In this document: positions 35,985 through 44,947 of the stretch, piece after piece
Layout of the letters: every line of letters begins with the position of its first letter
How positions within the stretch are numbered: the stretch's first letter is position 1
Assembly (NCBI RefSeq): GCF_003991905.1
Contig: NZ_RSCL01000023.1
Location: 31,859 to 95,858, forward strand
Direction of reading: 5' to 3'
DNA from: Dulcicalothrix desertica PCC 7102
GTDB taxonomy: Bacteria > Cyanobacteriota > Cyanobacteriia > Cyanobacteriales > Nostocaceae
DNA: 64,000 nucleotides
Notes under the pieces: generated by a model
The model's database searches: none
Told to the model about the DNA's origin: nothing
The model's input: the letters and a program-made list of their open reading frames with translations, nothing else
Translations under genes and position numbers: made by a program

Positions 35985-36923
35985 TCACGCACCCGAAGAA
36001 TGTTGGGCTACTAGCCTGCGAATTTCGTTACTTACGGCATCTGGTTGTTCTAACATTGCTAGATGTCCACAGTTGGGTATTTCTATGACGTTATCGCCGC
36101 TGTATTGAAATGAGGAATGGAAGCTTGCTAGGTGACGCACGTACTTCGGTTCCATGACTTTATCTTCGGCGCCTGTAAGAAAGTAAACTGGTTGCACAAG
36201 TTGGGCTACTAGTTGAGGCAATGTATTTACTTCTTCTTCTGTAGTAGATTCAAGGAGTGTGCCTAATGCCGCTTCTGGGTCTGCTACAACAAAATCGATT
36301 ACTCGCTGCCTTGCCCAGTGTCTATCTAAGGGACGCGCTACACTGGTTCTGGAAAATAACAAATCGATTAGTGGCACTTGAGAAAGCCAACGGGGACGTA
36401 CTTGTAAAAATTTTTGCCCTGCTGCTCTAAATTGCTCGAATGCTTCTTTTAAGTAAATTCCACCACCAGAATTGATACAAATAACACCTTTGATTGTGTC
36501 AGGAAGTTTTGCCGCAGCCCAAAGCGCGATTGTTCCTCCCAACGAATGACCAACCAACCAAGCGCTTTTAATTTGAAGTTTTTGTAAAAGAGTTATTAAA
36601 TCTTGAGCATAAGCTGCCGGAGTATAAAGCGATTCAAAGGAATGTGTAACATCACTAGTATAATAACTACCATAATTGGGAGTTAGATTTGAGGAAGTAA
36701 GTAATTCGCGAGCGTTTTTGCTATGTGTAGACGCTTGTGATTCGCCAAAACCTCTAAGGTCATAAGATAAACACTGAATATCAACCCCGATACGAGAAAT
36801 TATAGGCTGCCAGTATCCACGACTATTTAGCCAACCGTGGATAAAAACGATAGTGTCGGGGCATGACGTAGGTTTTGAGAACTCGTATGCGTGTAATACG
36901 CTTCTAATTTCTATGGTTGCCAT
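35985..36923 (-). CDS. Alpha/beta-hydrolase family protein
   Basis: The 312-residue protein shows the oxyanion strand VFIHGWLNSRGYWQPI, LSYDLRGFGES and the nucleophile elbow GHSLGGTIALW, with acid in LTGAEDKVMEP and His in IPNCGHLAMLEQP, so the Ser-Asp-His triad looks complete. It has no signal peptide. The cap between about 55 and 85 is Ser/Thr/Tyr-rich. Substrate unknown; an esterase or similar hydrolase is likely. Confidence 0.85.
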   Translation of the reverse strand: MATIEIRSVLHAYEFSKPTSCPDTIVFIHGWLNSRGYWQPIISRIGVDIQCLSYDLRGFGESQASTHSKNARELLTSSNLTPNYGSYYTSDVTHSFESLYTPAAYAQDLITLLQKLQIKSAWLVGHSLGGTIALWAAAKLPDTIKGVICINSGGGIYLKEAFEQFRAAGQKFLQVRPRWLSQVPLIDLLFSRTSVARPLDRHWARQRVIDFVVADPEAALGTLLESTTEEEVNTLPQLVAQLVQPVYFLTGAEDKVMEPKYVRHLASFHSSFQYSGDNVIEIPNCGHLAMLEQPDAVSNEIRRLVAQHSSGA

Positions 36924-37016
36924 ACCTCTATGGTACAGTAGCGCTTATGAGCATGTAACTGAATATGAATTTATAAGGGTAATTGAAGAAAGTTTAAGCG
37001 TATAAATTAAAATTAT

Positions 37017-37736
37017 TTATCTGCCAAGTAATCTCGTTCGCACCCCTTCCGCAATTTTATGACCTAAGTACTCAGGTATCAAACTTTCGTTAGGCCCGAG
37101 TAAGTAGAGAATTAGACGAGTACGTCCACGCCATACTAGTAAATTAGCATTCACCACTAACAAGTCTTCTTGCCATATGGCGTACATGACTTTGTAAAAT
37201 AAGCCTGGTTGATTGTCTGCTTCGATTACTAATGCAGGCAGGTGAAACACTGGGTCTACATAAAACTCCGTCTGGACTTGCTCTAAACCAGCATCTAAAT
37301 TAAATTCCACTGCTAGCATTTCTTCTACTTCAAACCGACCACCTAATGCTTCACGTATTGCACGACAAACGTTTTCAGCGGTTTTATCGGTAAGCGATTT
37401 ACTTCCACGCGATACTATCAGCTTCATAAAAACCAGCATCGGTGGTTTGATTTGACCGTATAACGAAAGTGAATGGATTGTTAGTCCATAAGCTGCTAGT
37501 ACACCAAAAATATCGCTGAGAAGGAATGATTGATTCCGGTAAGCGAAATGCAAAGCGCTTTTACTTCCCTCGGTTTTTAATTCAATAACGGCACGTCGAG
37601 TTTTATATAACCGATAAGCTAGACGTAAATTTTGCAGTTGAATTTCGCTGCTCACAAATTGCTCGTAGAACTGGGGAAACGCTCGATTAAAGCGTTTGAG
37701 AAGTTCTAGGGTAGAAGTTTTTAATCCAGTTGCCAT
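37017..37736 (-). CDS. ACT-like domain protein of unknown function
   Basis: The protein has 239 residues. The first half has an ACT-like fold (HFAYRNQSFLLSDIFGVLAAYGLTIHSLSLYGQ pattern), and the second repeats it more clearly (PALVIEADNQPGLFYKVMYA, then VNANLLVWRGRTRLILYLLG), similar to the paired ACT domains at the end of the PII uridylyltransferase GlnD. No catalytic domain is attached, so it may be a small-molecule sensor. I recognise it as conserved in cyanobacteria but know no assigned role. Confidence 0.65.
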   Translation of the reverse strand: MATGLKTSTLELLKRFNRAFPQFYEQFVSSEIQLQNLRLAYRLYKTRRAVIELKTEGSKSALHFAYRNQSFLLSDIFGVLAAYGLTIHSLSLYGQIKPPMLVFMKLIVSRGSKSLTDKTAENVCRAIREALGGRFEVEEMLAVEFNLDAGLEQVQTEFYVDPVFHLPALVIEADNQPGLFYKVMYAIWQEDLLVVNANLLVWRGRTRLILYLLGPNESLIPEYLGHKIAEGVRTRLLGR

Positions 37737-38020
37737 TATAAGTTTTTGGTAGTAGGTAGTAATTAACAGGCATCGTACCGAAAAATAAGACCTTAAAAGT
37801 ACAGCAATATTATCCGGAGTCTTGCAACAAAGTGCTACAGTTGAAATTGATTGATTTGAAATAAGCTCATGAATGGTAAAGGTTAATTAGATATGCGATA
37901 AGAGCGCACTTAACATCAGTTTAAGTGTGACACGTCCTATTCTGTTACCACCATAAACAAGCTTATCAAGATTCATGAGAGTGGAAACTCCCTCAGTTAT
38001 ACTACCCGAACCACCTGGCA

Positions 38021-38569
38021 ATGGGTTTTTGGAAAACTTGGTTTAGTACGTCGGAGACTGCGGCAACCCGCACTACTCCCTTTGAAGAGCAAATTATGGA
38101 TGCAAACGGTAGATCCATTCCCAATGGCGCCACCGATGCTTCCAAAGCAGAAACTCGTATTGTTTTTAGTACCGAGCGCGACATTGACCTTTACGAACTC
38201 GAAGAACTTTGTGATGCGGTTGGTTGGTCACGTCGTCCTTTACGAAAAGTCAAAAAAGCTATTGAGCATAGTTTTCTCGTTGCCTCAATGTGGCAGGTTC
38301 GAGGAAATCAACGGCGCCTAATTGGTTTTGCCCGCGCAACCTCAGACCACGCATTCAACGCCACAATATGGGATGTGGTCGTTCATCCAGACTACCAAGG
38401 AAAAGGTCTGGGTAAGGCACTGATGAAATATGTACTCAAAAAACTTAGAAGCGAAGAAATTAGCAACGTCACACTCTTTGCTGACCCCCATGTTGTTGAT
38501 TTTTATCGTGGCTTAGGTTTTATGCCTGACCCCGAAGGTATTAAGGGTATGTTTTGGTATCCTCAGTAG
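38021..38569 (+). CDS. GNAT-family N-acetyltransferase
   Basis: The protein has 182 residues. A 45-residue leader precedes a GNAT fold: [59 protein letters not shown] (acetyl-CoA loop) and [18 protein letters not shown]. Substrate unknown. A paralogue at 42841 shares the [18 protein letters not shown] pattern, so the two belong to the same subfamily. The tRNA-Pro gene follows. Confidence 0.85.
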   Translation: MGFWKTWFSTSETAATRTTPFEEQIMDANGRSIPNGATDASKAETRIVFSTERDIDLYELEELCDAVGWSRRPLRKVKKAIEHSFLVASMWQVRGNQRRLIGFARATSDHAFNATIWDVVVHPDYQGKGLGKALMKYVLKKLRSEEISNVTLFADPHVVDFYRGLGFMPDPEGIKGMFWYPQ

Positions 38570-38719
38570 ACTCATGTAGTATGCTTACTTAGTACAAAAA
38601 TGACACGTAAAAAGTAGAAGAAAATAAAAATAATATTTTTCTTGTAAAATAGCGGGTTGTATGTTAACTTTATTGAAGTTGGATAACTCGTTTATCGAGA
38701 AGGCAACTTGAGTAAAAAA

Positions 38720-38793
38720 CGGGATGTAGCGCAGCTTGGTAGCGCGCCTGCTTTGGGAGCAGGATGCCGCAGGTTCGAATCCTGTCATCCCGA
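38720..38793 (+). tRNA. tRNA-Pro(TGG)
   Basis: The 74-base gene folds as a full cloverleaf: acceptor stem CGGGATG / CATCCCG, D-arm GCGCAGCTTGGTAGCGC, anticodon arm CTGCTTTGGGAGCAG with anticodon TGG, and T-arm CAGGTTCGAATCCTG. CCA is not encoded. A hairpin terminator follows at 38813. Confidence 0.96.
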
Positions 38794-38812
38794 TAGTATA
38801 TTAATTTCTATA

Positions 38813-38846
38813 AACCCAGATTAATTAATTAATCTTGGGTTTTTTA
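38813..38846 (+). terminator. Rho-independent terminator after tRNA-Pro
   Basis: AACCCAGATTA and TAATCTTGGGTT form an 11-bp stem around ATTAAT-rich bases, followed by TTTTT. Confidence 0.8.
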
Positions 38847-39384
38847 GTATGAGTGATTAAAAAATAAAATTTAATCTAAGTTTAATTGTTTTAAATGCTC
38901 TTGACTCAGAGTTTTTACTTGCCGTTTGATGTGTACTTGTTTGAATTCGTATTCAAACATTTAGAGCGCGTGCTTTCATTGAGTAACCTTGCCAAAATAA
39001 GACCCCACGTTCTTATTGATGAGTTAATCGCCAACACGAATTGAGTGAAAACCGAAGTAAAAATTTATGACTTAAAACAATTGCAAGTTATTTTACACGG
39101 AACGATTCATTTTATGGCGCCGTCGAATATAACAGATAAAGACAATTACATTGCATCCTTTGAGCGCTCTAAAGGTGAAAACCAGATTTTCATCGTTTGA
39201 ACGTGTCAGTTCCACACGCATTACTAGGTATATAGTCAATGCTTATGGAGTACAACCAATGCTTAAAAAAATAGTGCTATTAGTTGGCTAAGACGGTAGT
39301 ATAGCTAGAACTACTAAAACTATTTACCGCTCAACCAAACTAAAATCTCGGCTTGATAAAAGTTTTAATGTGTTAGGAGAGGTT
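38847..39384. other. Spacer with a possibly decayed coding region
   Basis: Between the tRNA and tic22 there is no intact gene. From about 38890 to 39200 one rightward frame is nearly open, reading ESFYLPFDVYLFEFVF and, after a stop, HGTIHFMAPSNITDKDN and FERSKGENQIFIV. That pattern suggests a degraded gene, but I do not recognise the family. Confidence 0.3.
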
Positions 39385-40209
39385 ATGAAATCATTGATTC
39401 GCTGGGGCACAACATTAGGTATAGTCGGAAGTACTGTATTAACAACAGTATTAGGTGGTTTCATCCCAGCGTTTGCGTTATCAGAGCAACAAATCAAAGA
39501 AAAATTGGATGCTGTACCAGTTTGGATGATTACCAACCCTCAAGGTTTGCCACTTAGTCGTCAGCTACCTGCTGCTTCGGACGGCAAAAAAGCACCTGTT
39601 GGTTCGGTGACAGGAGTTTACATGAGCAAAACCGAAGCTCAAGCTTTTATTAAAGAACTGCAAGCTGTTAAAAATCCTGACCCCAAAATGGCAGAAATGT
39701 TAAAAAGCTTGCAGGCAACAGCAGTACCTTTAGGCAGCATTTATCAGCAGTTACAGCAAACAAAGAACCAAAATGAGCGCTTACAGTTTGCTTTTAAACC
39801 AGTTGACCAAGAAATTAAAGGAGCTATGGACTTGCTCCGTGCTAGTGGTCAAGATGTCAAACAGTTTAGGAGCGTACCTGTGTTTATGGTACGATTTGCA
39901 CCCGACAAAGGATATGTTCCGATTCAACTCGGTCAAAACAAACAAGAGTATTTTCCACTGTTTATGAGTAAGCAAGATGCTTTGGCTTTACTAAATCAAG
40001 TTAAGCCAAAGTTTCCTAAAGCTGACATCCAAGTTGTTGATGTCGATGGTGTACTCAAAACAATGCAAGATAAAAACGACAAGTGGCTTGAGCAAGTAGT
40101 ATTCTTCCCATCCCCAGAAGCACGGGAATACATTCGTACATTATCTAGCAACAACCCACAGCAAAAACCAAACCAACAACCAGCTAATCGTCCAGCTCCC
40201 AAAAAGTAA
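39385..40209 (+). CDS. Tic22-like protein
   Basis: Cyanobacterial Tic22 is a periplasmic/thylakoid chaperone-like protein needed for outer-membrane biogenesis. The ATG at 39385 was chosen because GGAGAGG precedes it (274 residues). A signal peptide (about 1-32, ending AFA) is followed by the paired Tic22 repeats: LDAVPVWMITNPQGLPL and VPVFMVRFAPDKGYVPIQL, plus FPLFMSKQDALALLNQVK. The C-terminus is Gln/Pro/Asn-rich. prmC follows 50 bases downstream and may be co-transcribed. Confidence 0.88.
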   Translation: MKSLIRWGTTLGIVGSTVLTTVLGGFIPAFALSEQQIKEKLDAVPVWMITNPQGLPLSRQLPAASDGKKAPVGSVTGVYMSKTEAQAFIKELQAVKNPDPKMAEMLKSLQATAVPLGSIYQQLQQTKNQNERLQFAFKPVDQEIKGAMDLLRASGQDVKQFRSVPVFMVRFAPDKGYVPIQLGQNKQEYFPLFMSKQDALALLNQVKPKFPKADIQVVDVDGVLKTMQDKNDKWLEQVVFFPSPEAREYIRTLSSNNPQQKPNQQPANRPAPKK

Positions 40210-40259
40210 GATGATATGGAGATAGGGTAACTCTCTGTCTCCACATCTCCCCTTGTGTT

Positions 40260-41162
40260 ATGTCTGAATATCCTTACTCAATTTCTGGTTTACAACTTTG
40301 GCAATGGCGTATTCAAGCAATTGCTTCGGCCGTTCAGCATGACGTAGAAGTTGCAGAAGTGGATTGGTTACTTAGGGGAATTACACAGTTAGATGGTTTA
40401 GCATTACGTTTAGGGTCATACAAAGACCAAGCTCAAATCAACATCAAGTTAAAGATTGAAGAATTAGATGCATTATGGCAAAAACGTTTAAAAGAACGTT
40501 TGCCTGTGCAGTATATTGCTTCATCTCAACCTTGGCGCCAGTTTGAGCTATCCGTATCACCCTCTGTTCTAATACCAAGACCAGAAACAGAGTATTTAAT
40601 CGATTTAGCAATTGGCACCGTAAAAAATAGTAACATTCTTCAATCTGGGAATTGGGCAGATTTGGGAACCGGAAGCGGCGCCATTGCTATTGGACTTGCG
40701 GATGCTTTTAAGCAAGCAACTATTCATGCTGTTGATGTAAGTCCCGAAGCTCTTAAAATAGCTTCAGCAAATGCTCGTAATTTATGCTTATCTGAACGTA
40801 TAAAATTTTATCAGGGTAACTGGTGGGAACCTTTAGCTTTATTCAAAGGTAAATTTAGCGGTATGGTTTCCAACCCACCATATATTCCCACAAGTACTGT
40901 ACTAACTTTACAACCAGAAGTTGTGAATCATGAGCCACATTTAGCATTAGATGGTGGAACTGATGGTTTAGATTGTATCCGTCAATTAATTACATCATCA
41001 CCAGAATATTTACAACCTGGTGGAGTCTGGCTAATTGAAATGATGGCAGGACAAGCGGATACTGTTTTTCAACTTTTACAAAACCACGGTAGTTATTGCA
41101 ATATAGAAATTCATAGTGATTTTGCTGGGATTGAAAGATTCGCGGTTGCTTATATGATTTAA
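40260..41162 (+). CDS. prmC: Peptide chain release factor methyltransferase PrmC
   Basis: PrmC methylates the Gln of the GGQ motif in release factors. The protein has 300 residues with a helical N-terminal release-factor-binding domain and a Rossmann domain: LIPRPETEYLIDLA, motif I WADLGTGSGAIAIGLA, and NPPY in VSNPPYIPTS. It is followed by tsaC after 28 bases, a pairing common in bacteria. Confidence 0.95.
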   Translation: MSEYPYSISGLQLWQWRIQAIASAVQHDVEVAEVDWLLRGITQLDGLALRLGSYKDQAQINIKLKIEELDALWQKRLKERLPVQYIASSQPWRQFELSVSPSVLIPRPETEYLIDLAIGTVKNSNILQSGNWADLGTGSGAIAIGLADAFKQATIHAVDVSPEALKIASANARNLCLSERIKFYQGNWWEPLALFKGKFSGMVSNPPYIPTSTVLTLQPEVVNHEPHLALDGGTDGLDCIRQLITSSPEYLQPGGVWLIEMMAGQADTVFQLLQNHGSYCNIEIHSDFAGIERFAVAYMI

Positions 41163-41190
41163 ATTTATGGATTTTTATGGATAAAAATAT

Positions 41191-41778
41191 ATGCCTCAAG
41201 TTTCAATGGATGCGCTGATTGATGGAGCGCGTAAAGGTTTACTAGTCAGCTTTCCCACTGATACTGTTCCAGCACTTGCAGCAAAACCAGAAAATGCCGA
41301 TTTAATTTACACTGCTAAACAACGCAGTTTAGATAAACCTTTAATTTTAATGGCAGCTAGTCCATCTGAATTGTGGAATTTTGTAGATGGTAGTAAATAT
41401 GAATTAGAAATTTGGCGCCAAGTCGCAGCTAAATATTTGCCTGGTGCATTAACAATGGTGTTACCAACGAAAGCGCTTGTTGCAAAAACAATGAATCCAA
41501 ATAACCCTACAACAATTGGTGTACGGGTGCCAGCAAGTGAAATCGCGTGTTCAATTTTGGCACAAACTGGCCCTTTAGCGACTACAAGCGCTAACCTATC
41601 CGGTCAAAGTGCTTTGCTAACTATGACAAAAATTGCACAACAGTTTCCACAAGTGCTTACACTGTTCGATAGTCAATGCCAAGATACTGCTGCCATTGGA
41701 GTCCCTTCAACCGTCATAAAATGGAATGGTAATAATTGGGATATTTTGCGACAAGGCGCCTTCAAATTTATCAACTAA
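41191..41778 (+). CDS. tsaC: L-threonylcarbamoyladenylate synthase (TsaC/Sua5-YrdC)
   Basis: It makes threonylcarbamoyl-AMP from threonine, bicarbonate and ATP, the substrate that TsaD (34923) uses. The 195-residue protein has VSFPTDTVPALAA, KQRSLDKPLILMAAS, LPGALTMVLP and TTIGVRVPAS, then ATTSANLSGQSAL, all typical of the YrdC core without the Sua5 extension. It follows prmC closely, so they likely share a transcript. Confidence 0.93.
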   Translation: MPQVSMDALIDGARKGLLVSFPTDTVPALAAKPENADLIYTAKQRSLDKPLILMAASPSELWNFVDGSKYELEIWRQVAAKYLPGALTMVLPTKALVAKTMNPNNPTTIGVRVPASEIACSILAQTGPLATTSANLSGQSALLTMTKIAQQFPQVLTLFDSQCQDTAAIGVPSTVIKWNGNNWDILRQGAFKFIN

Positions 41779-41780
41779 AA

Positions 41781-41928
41781 ACCTGGTTTCTAGGCAAAAT
41801 CGTAATTTTATTACAATATTAAAAACATAAACCAGGTTTCTACACAAAATCCTAAAAAAAGAAACCTGGTTTCTACAACAAATCTTAATTTTAATTACGA
41901 TTAAAAAAAAAGAAACCAGGTTTCTATA
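41781..41928. repeat. Array of AGAAACCTGGTTTCT-type repeats
   Basis: Four copies of (AG)AAACC(T/A)GGTTTCT occur in alternate orientation within 150 bases after tsaC, separated by AAATC.TAATTTTA-type spacers. They can pair in several ways. No gene is present. Confidence 0.8.
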
Positions 41929-41957
41929 ATTTTATTCTAAGTTAATGACAGCAAATT

Positions 41958-42890
41958 ATGAATTGGAACAATTGGATATATTTAGCGGTAGGGCTATTAA
42001 TTGGCGCCGGATTCCGCAGTTTGTTTACTAATACCAAATCTAGGTCAGTTGTATCAGAAAAATCACATCATGACGAAGTAAGCGAACTCCGAAACCAAAT
42101 TAAGCAATTAAATTTAGCATATAATCTCGCGACTGAGATGAGCCAATTTAAAGCAGGTTTTTTAGCACGCACAACACATGTATTGCGTTCACCGTTAAAC
42201 GGTTTAATTGGTTTGCATCAGTTGATTTTGTCTGATTTATGTGAAAGTCCAGAAGAAGAACGCCAATTTATCGCTGATGCTCATGAACGAGCCTTAAAAT
42301 TGCTGAAGTTAATTGACGAAATTCTCAATGTTGCTCGTGCAGAACGCGGTACTAACTGTCTAAATATGCAACCACAATCTTTGAATGAACTCTTACAGGA
42401 AGTTCATGATTTGATATATATGTTGGCAGAAAATCGTAATTATCCATTTAAAATTTCATTGTCCGACCCAGAAATATATGTGTTGACAGATATTAAATGG
42501 CTACGGCAAGTACTAATAATTTTAATCGAGACTGTAATTGCTCAAATGGAAGTACAAATGGAAGAAGGCAGTATTTATGTATCTGTTTCAGGCGCCGATG
42601 TAGACAAATGTACTTACCTTTGGTTAGATATACCAACTTATGCGTTTCCAAGCAGTGAAGTCGTAAATCTAATGGATATTGAAGCTCAACAAAACTTGAA
42701 AGAACTCGAAGACAAACAAATATCACCAGGTATGAAATTACTACTAGCCACAACTATACTTGAAGTATTAGGAGGCAAGCTTGAAGTTGTTCCATACCTA
42801 GACAACACACAATCACAACCAACAACGAGATTGCAAATGTCTATCCCCCTAGCACCTCATGAAACTGCACCGATGATTGTAGCGAGTTAA
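41958..42890 (+). CDS. Degenerate histidine kinase-like protein
   Basis: The protein has 310 residues. One N-terminal membrane helix (about 5-20) is followed by a coiled coil and a HisKA-like domain with FLARTTHVLRSPLNGLIGLH, where the phosphoacceptor His and the RSPLNG part are kept. The following ATPase-like part lacks the N box (RQVLIILIETVIAQM), and no DxGxG or GxGLGL motif is visible. So it probably does not bind ATP and may act as a scaffold or a phosphotransfer partner. Conserved relatives exist in cyanobacteria. Confidence 0.7.
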   Translation: MNWNNWIYLAVGLLIGAGFRSLFTNTKSRSVVSEKSHHDEVSELRNQIKQLNLAYNLATEMSQFKAGFLARTTHVLRSPLNGLIGLHQLILSDLCESPEEERQFIADAHERALKLLKLIDEILNVARAERGTNCLNMQPQSLNELLQEVHDLIYMLAENRNYPFKISLSDPEIYVLTDIKWLRQVLIILIETVIAQMEVQMEEGSIYVSVSGADVDKCTYLWLDIPTYAFPSSEVVNLMDIEAQQNLKELEDKQISPGMKLLLATTILEVLGGKLEVVPYLDNTQSQPTTRLQMSIPLAPHETAPMIVAS

Positions 42891-43308
42891 AGTGAGATTG
42901 ATTGTATATAACCATCGTTGTTGTAGAATTTCTCTCAAACCCAATTTTTTCGTAAAACCCCTGTCGATGAGTTGTCATTAAGTATGTACGCTCAACTCGA
43001 TTGACTTTGGGGTGACTCAAAACCGTTTCTACTAACTTGCTACCAAGTCCCTGAGAACGGTAATCAGGGTGAATTACAACGTCCCAAATTGTAGCTCTAT
43101 ATATACCGTCACTTGTTGCCCTTGCAAAACCTATCAATCTTTCCCCATCTTTAACTGTTATCACAGGTTCACTATTAGCGACTGCGATACTTAAATCCTC
43201 AGTACTGCGCTCAGATGCCCAAAATGCTGCAATTTTAAATAATTCGCGCAATTGCTCAAAGTCTACATCTGACTTGCGCTCGCTAAATTGAATGTGAGCA
43301 TTACTCAT
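42841..43308 (-). CDS. GNAT-family N-acetyltransferase
   Basis: I chose the ATG at 43308 (155 residues, beginning MSNAHIQFSERKSD); the longer frame from 43380 adds 24 unrelated residues. It has [37 protein letters not shown] (acetyl-CoA loop) and RQGFYEKIGF. The last 50 bases overlap the end of the convergent histidine kinase-like gene. Substrate unknown; paralogous to the GNAT at 38021. Confidence 0.82.
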   Translation of the reverse strand: MSNAHIQFSERKSDVDFEQLRELFKIAAFWASERSTEDLSIAVANSEPVITVKDGERLIGFARATSDGIYRATIWDVVIHPDYRSQGLGSKLVETVLSHPKVNRVERTYLMTTHRQGFYEKIGFERNSTTTMVIYNQSHFNSLQSSVQFHEVLGG

Positions 43309-43453
43309 TTTGATAATACCAAATTCACAATTTTTACTCAATTTACTTACTTTTAGTCTGCGAAATGTTTCACAGAACACATTTATGACTACTATTGTAA
43401 TGATTAATATAAAAAAAGATTACAGTATGTTAAGGTTTGATAACAAGAAACCC

Positions 43454-43519
43454 AGAAACCGGGTTTCTAAGCTAAATCTTCATTTTTATGACAATATTTG
43501 ACAAAGAAACCGGGTTTCT
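43454..43519. repeat. Two AGAAACCGGGTTTCT palindromes
   Basis: Perfect copies at 43454-43468 and 43505-43519. The second overlaps the stop codon of the leftward gene at 43518, so it lies at that gene's transcript end. Confidence 0.85.
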
Positions 43520-43898
43520 ATTGAAAAATCCATTTCCATAAAGGATGTGTGGCGCCTTGTTCTCGAATCAGAAAAACTTGTTTTTCGAGACGTTCTCTAT
43601 CGCGTTGAGGTAAACCAAATAAAATATTTCGACTTTGCCAGACCAGTACAGATGTTGTCATACCAATACAAAATGCTAAACCGAGGGTAGCTAGTGGGTG
43701 GAAGTAAAGACCGTAGCGCACAGCCACCCATGTGAAATACTGGCGCCACAAAGCAATTTCTCCACGTAAATTCCATAGACAGATAGGAGCAATGAAAATC
43801 CACAGAAAACCAACAAATAACCACCGAGCATAAACTGTGAGTTTGTGTAATTTCTGAACTTGTGCATTAAAAATAGGGTCTTTATTTAGATTTTCCAT
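43518..43898 (-). CDS. Small membrane protein of unknown function
   Basis: The protein has 126 residues. Two membrane helices are predicted by eye (about 24-44, WLFVGFLWIFIAPICLWNL; about 66-88, HPLATLGLAFCIGMTTSVLVW), followed by a charged C-terminus (PQRDRERLEKQVFLIREQG). No catalytic motif is seen. It lies 77 bases downstream of secF on the same strand, so it may be part of the pdhB-secD-secF transcript. I recognise it only as a conserved cyanobacterial type. Confidence 0.65.
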   Translation of the reverse strand: MENLNKDPIFNAQVQKLHKLTVYARWLFVGFLWIFIAPICLWNLRGEIALWRQYFTWVAVRYGLYFHPLATLGLAFCIGMTTSVLVWQSRNILFGLPQRDRERLEKQVFLIREQGATHPLWKWIFQ

Positions 43899-43975
43899 GA
43901 AATCAGGAATTGAAAATACAAGTAAAATTGAAAGAAGCAGGGGGTGGATACCCTGCTATCTTTATTTATTAATGT

Positions 43976-44947
43976 TCAGGTTGCAACTGATTCGGTATTT
44001 GGAGGAGGGGCGCTTTTTTCGCTTCTTTGTCTCCACCAAGCGAGTAAAGTGCTAGCGATAAATATGCTGGAATAAGCACCCATAGTAAAGCCAACAATCA
44101 AAGACAAAGAGAAGATTTTGAGTGTTTCTCCACCAAATAAGAAGATAGCGAACAGCGTTAGCATCGTTGTGAAAGTGGTATTAATCGAGCGTGCGAGGGT
44201 TTGGTCTACTGCGTCATCAACAATTTCGGTGATGGGGCGCCCTTTTTCAATTTTCGCTGTTTCCCGAATTCGGTCGTAAATTACCACAGTGTCGTTTACC
44301 GAGAAACCAATAATTGTCAGCAGCGCAACAACAAATAAGCTATCTACCTCGACACCAAAAAAACCTAGTATTGAAAATACACCGATTGTAATTAATACAT
44401 CATGAAACAAAGCAACAATTGCAAATACGGCATAATCCCACTGAAAACGGAATCTTAAGTAAACTAAGATACCAAAAAGCGACAAAAATAGAGCAGTTAA
44501 ACCAGAGGTAAATAGCTCTCGTCCAAGAGTTGGACCAACAGTATCAATTGACTTTTTTTCCGGGTCAAAGGCGCCGATTTTTTCTGCGAGTGCGTTTTCG
44601 AGTTGGATGCGCTGTTCAGGACTTAAGTCTTTGGAGCGAATTAATATACCGTTTTCTTGTTTTGTTTGTTCATCGGTAATAAGCTGAATACTGGCATCGC
44701 CCAGTCCTCTGGCTTGAGCGATGTCACGCACAGCGTTGATATCAATGGGTTTATCACAGTTTCCAGGTTGTGTGCAGTCTCTTTCTAACTGTAAGCGTGT
44801 ACCACCAATAAAATCTAAACCAAGACGTAGAGGCGCCTTAATTTGAGGGTTAAACGTGGAAATTACCATCGAGATAATACCGATGATAAGTAAAGCAGAA
44901 GATATACTCCACCACAGCGACCGCCTTTTATTTACAGCTAGTTTCAT
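43976..44947 (-). CDS. secF: Protein translocase subunit SecF
   Basis: SecF works with SecD to pull proteins through SecYEG using the proton gradient. The 323-residue protein has [15 protein letters not shown], a P1 domain shorter than SecD's, and six membrane helices including [19 protein letters not shown] and [13 protein letters not shown]. Its start overlaps the end of secD by four bases (ATGA), so they are translationally coupled. Confidence 0.95.
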   Translation of the reverse strand: MKLAVNKRRSLWWSISSALLIIGIISMVISTFNPQIKAPLRLGLDFIGGTRLQLERDCTQPGNCDKPIDINAVRDIAQARGLGDASIQLITDEQTKQENGILIRSKDLSPEQRIQLENALAEKIGAFDPEKKSIDTVGPTLGRELFTSGLTALFLSLFGILVYLRFRFQWDYAVFAIVALFHDVLITIGVFSILGFFGVEVDSLFVVALLTIIGFSVNDTVVIYDRIRETAKIEKGRPITEIVDDAVDQTLARSINTTFTTMLTLFAIFLFGGETLKIFSLSLIVGFTMGAYSSIFIASTLLAWWRQRSEKSAPPPNTESVAT

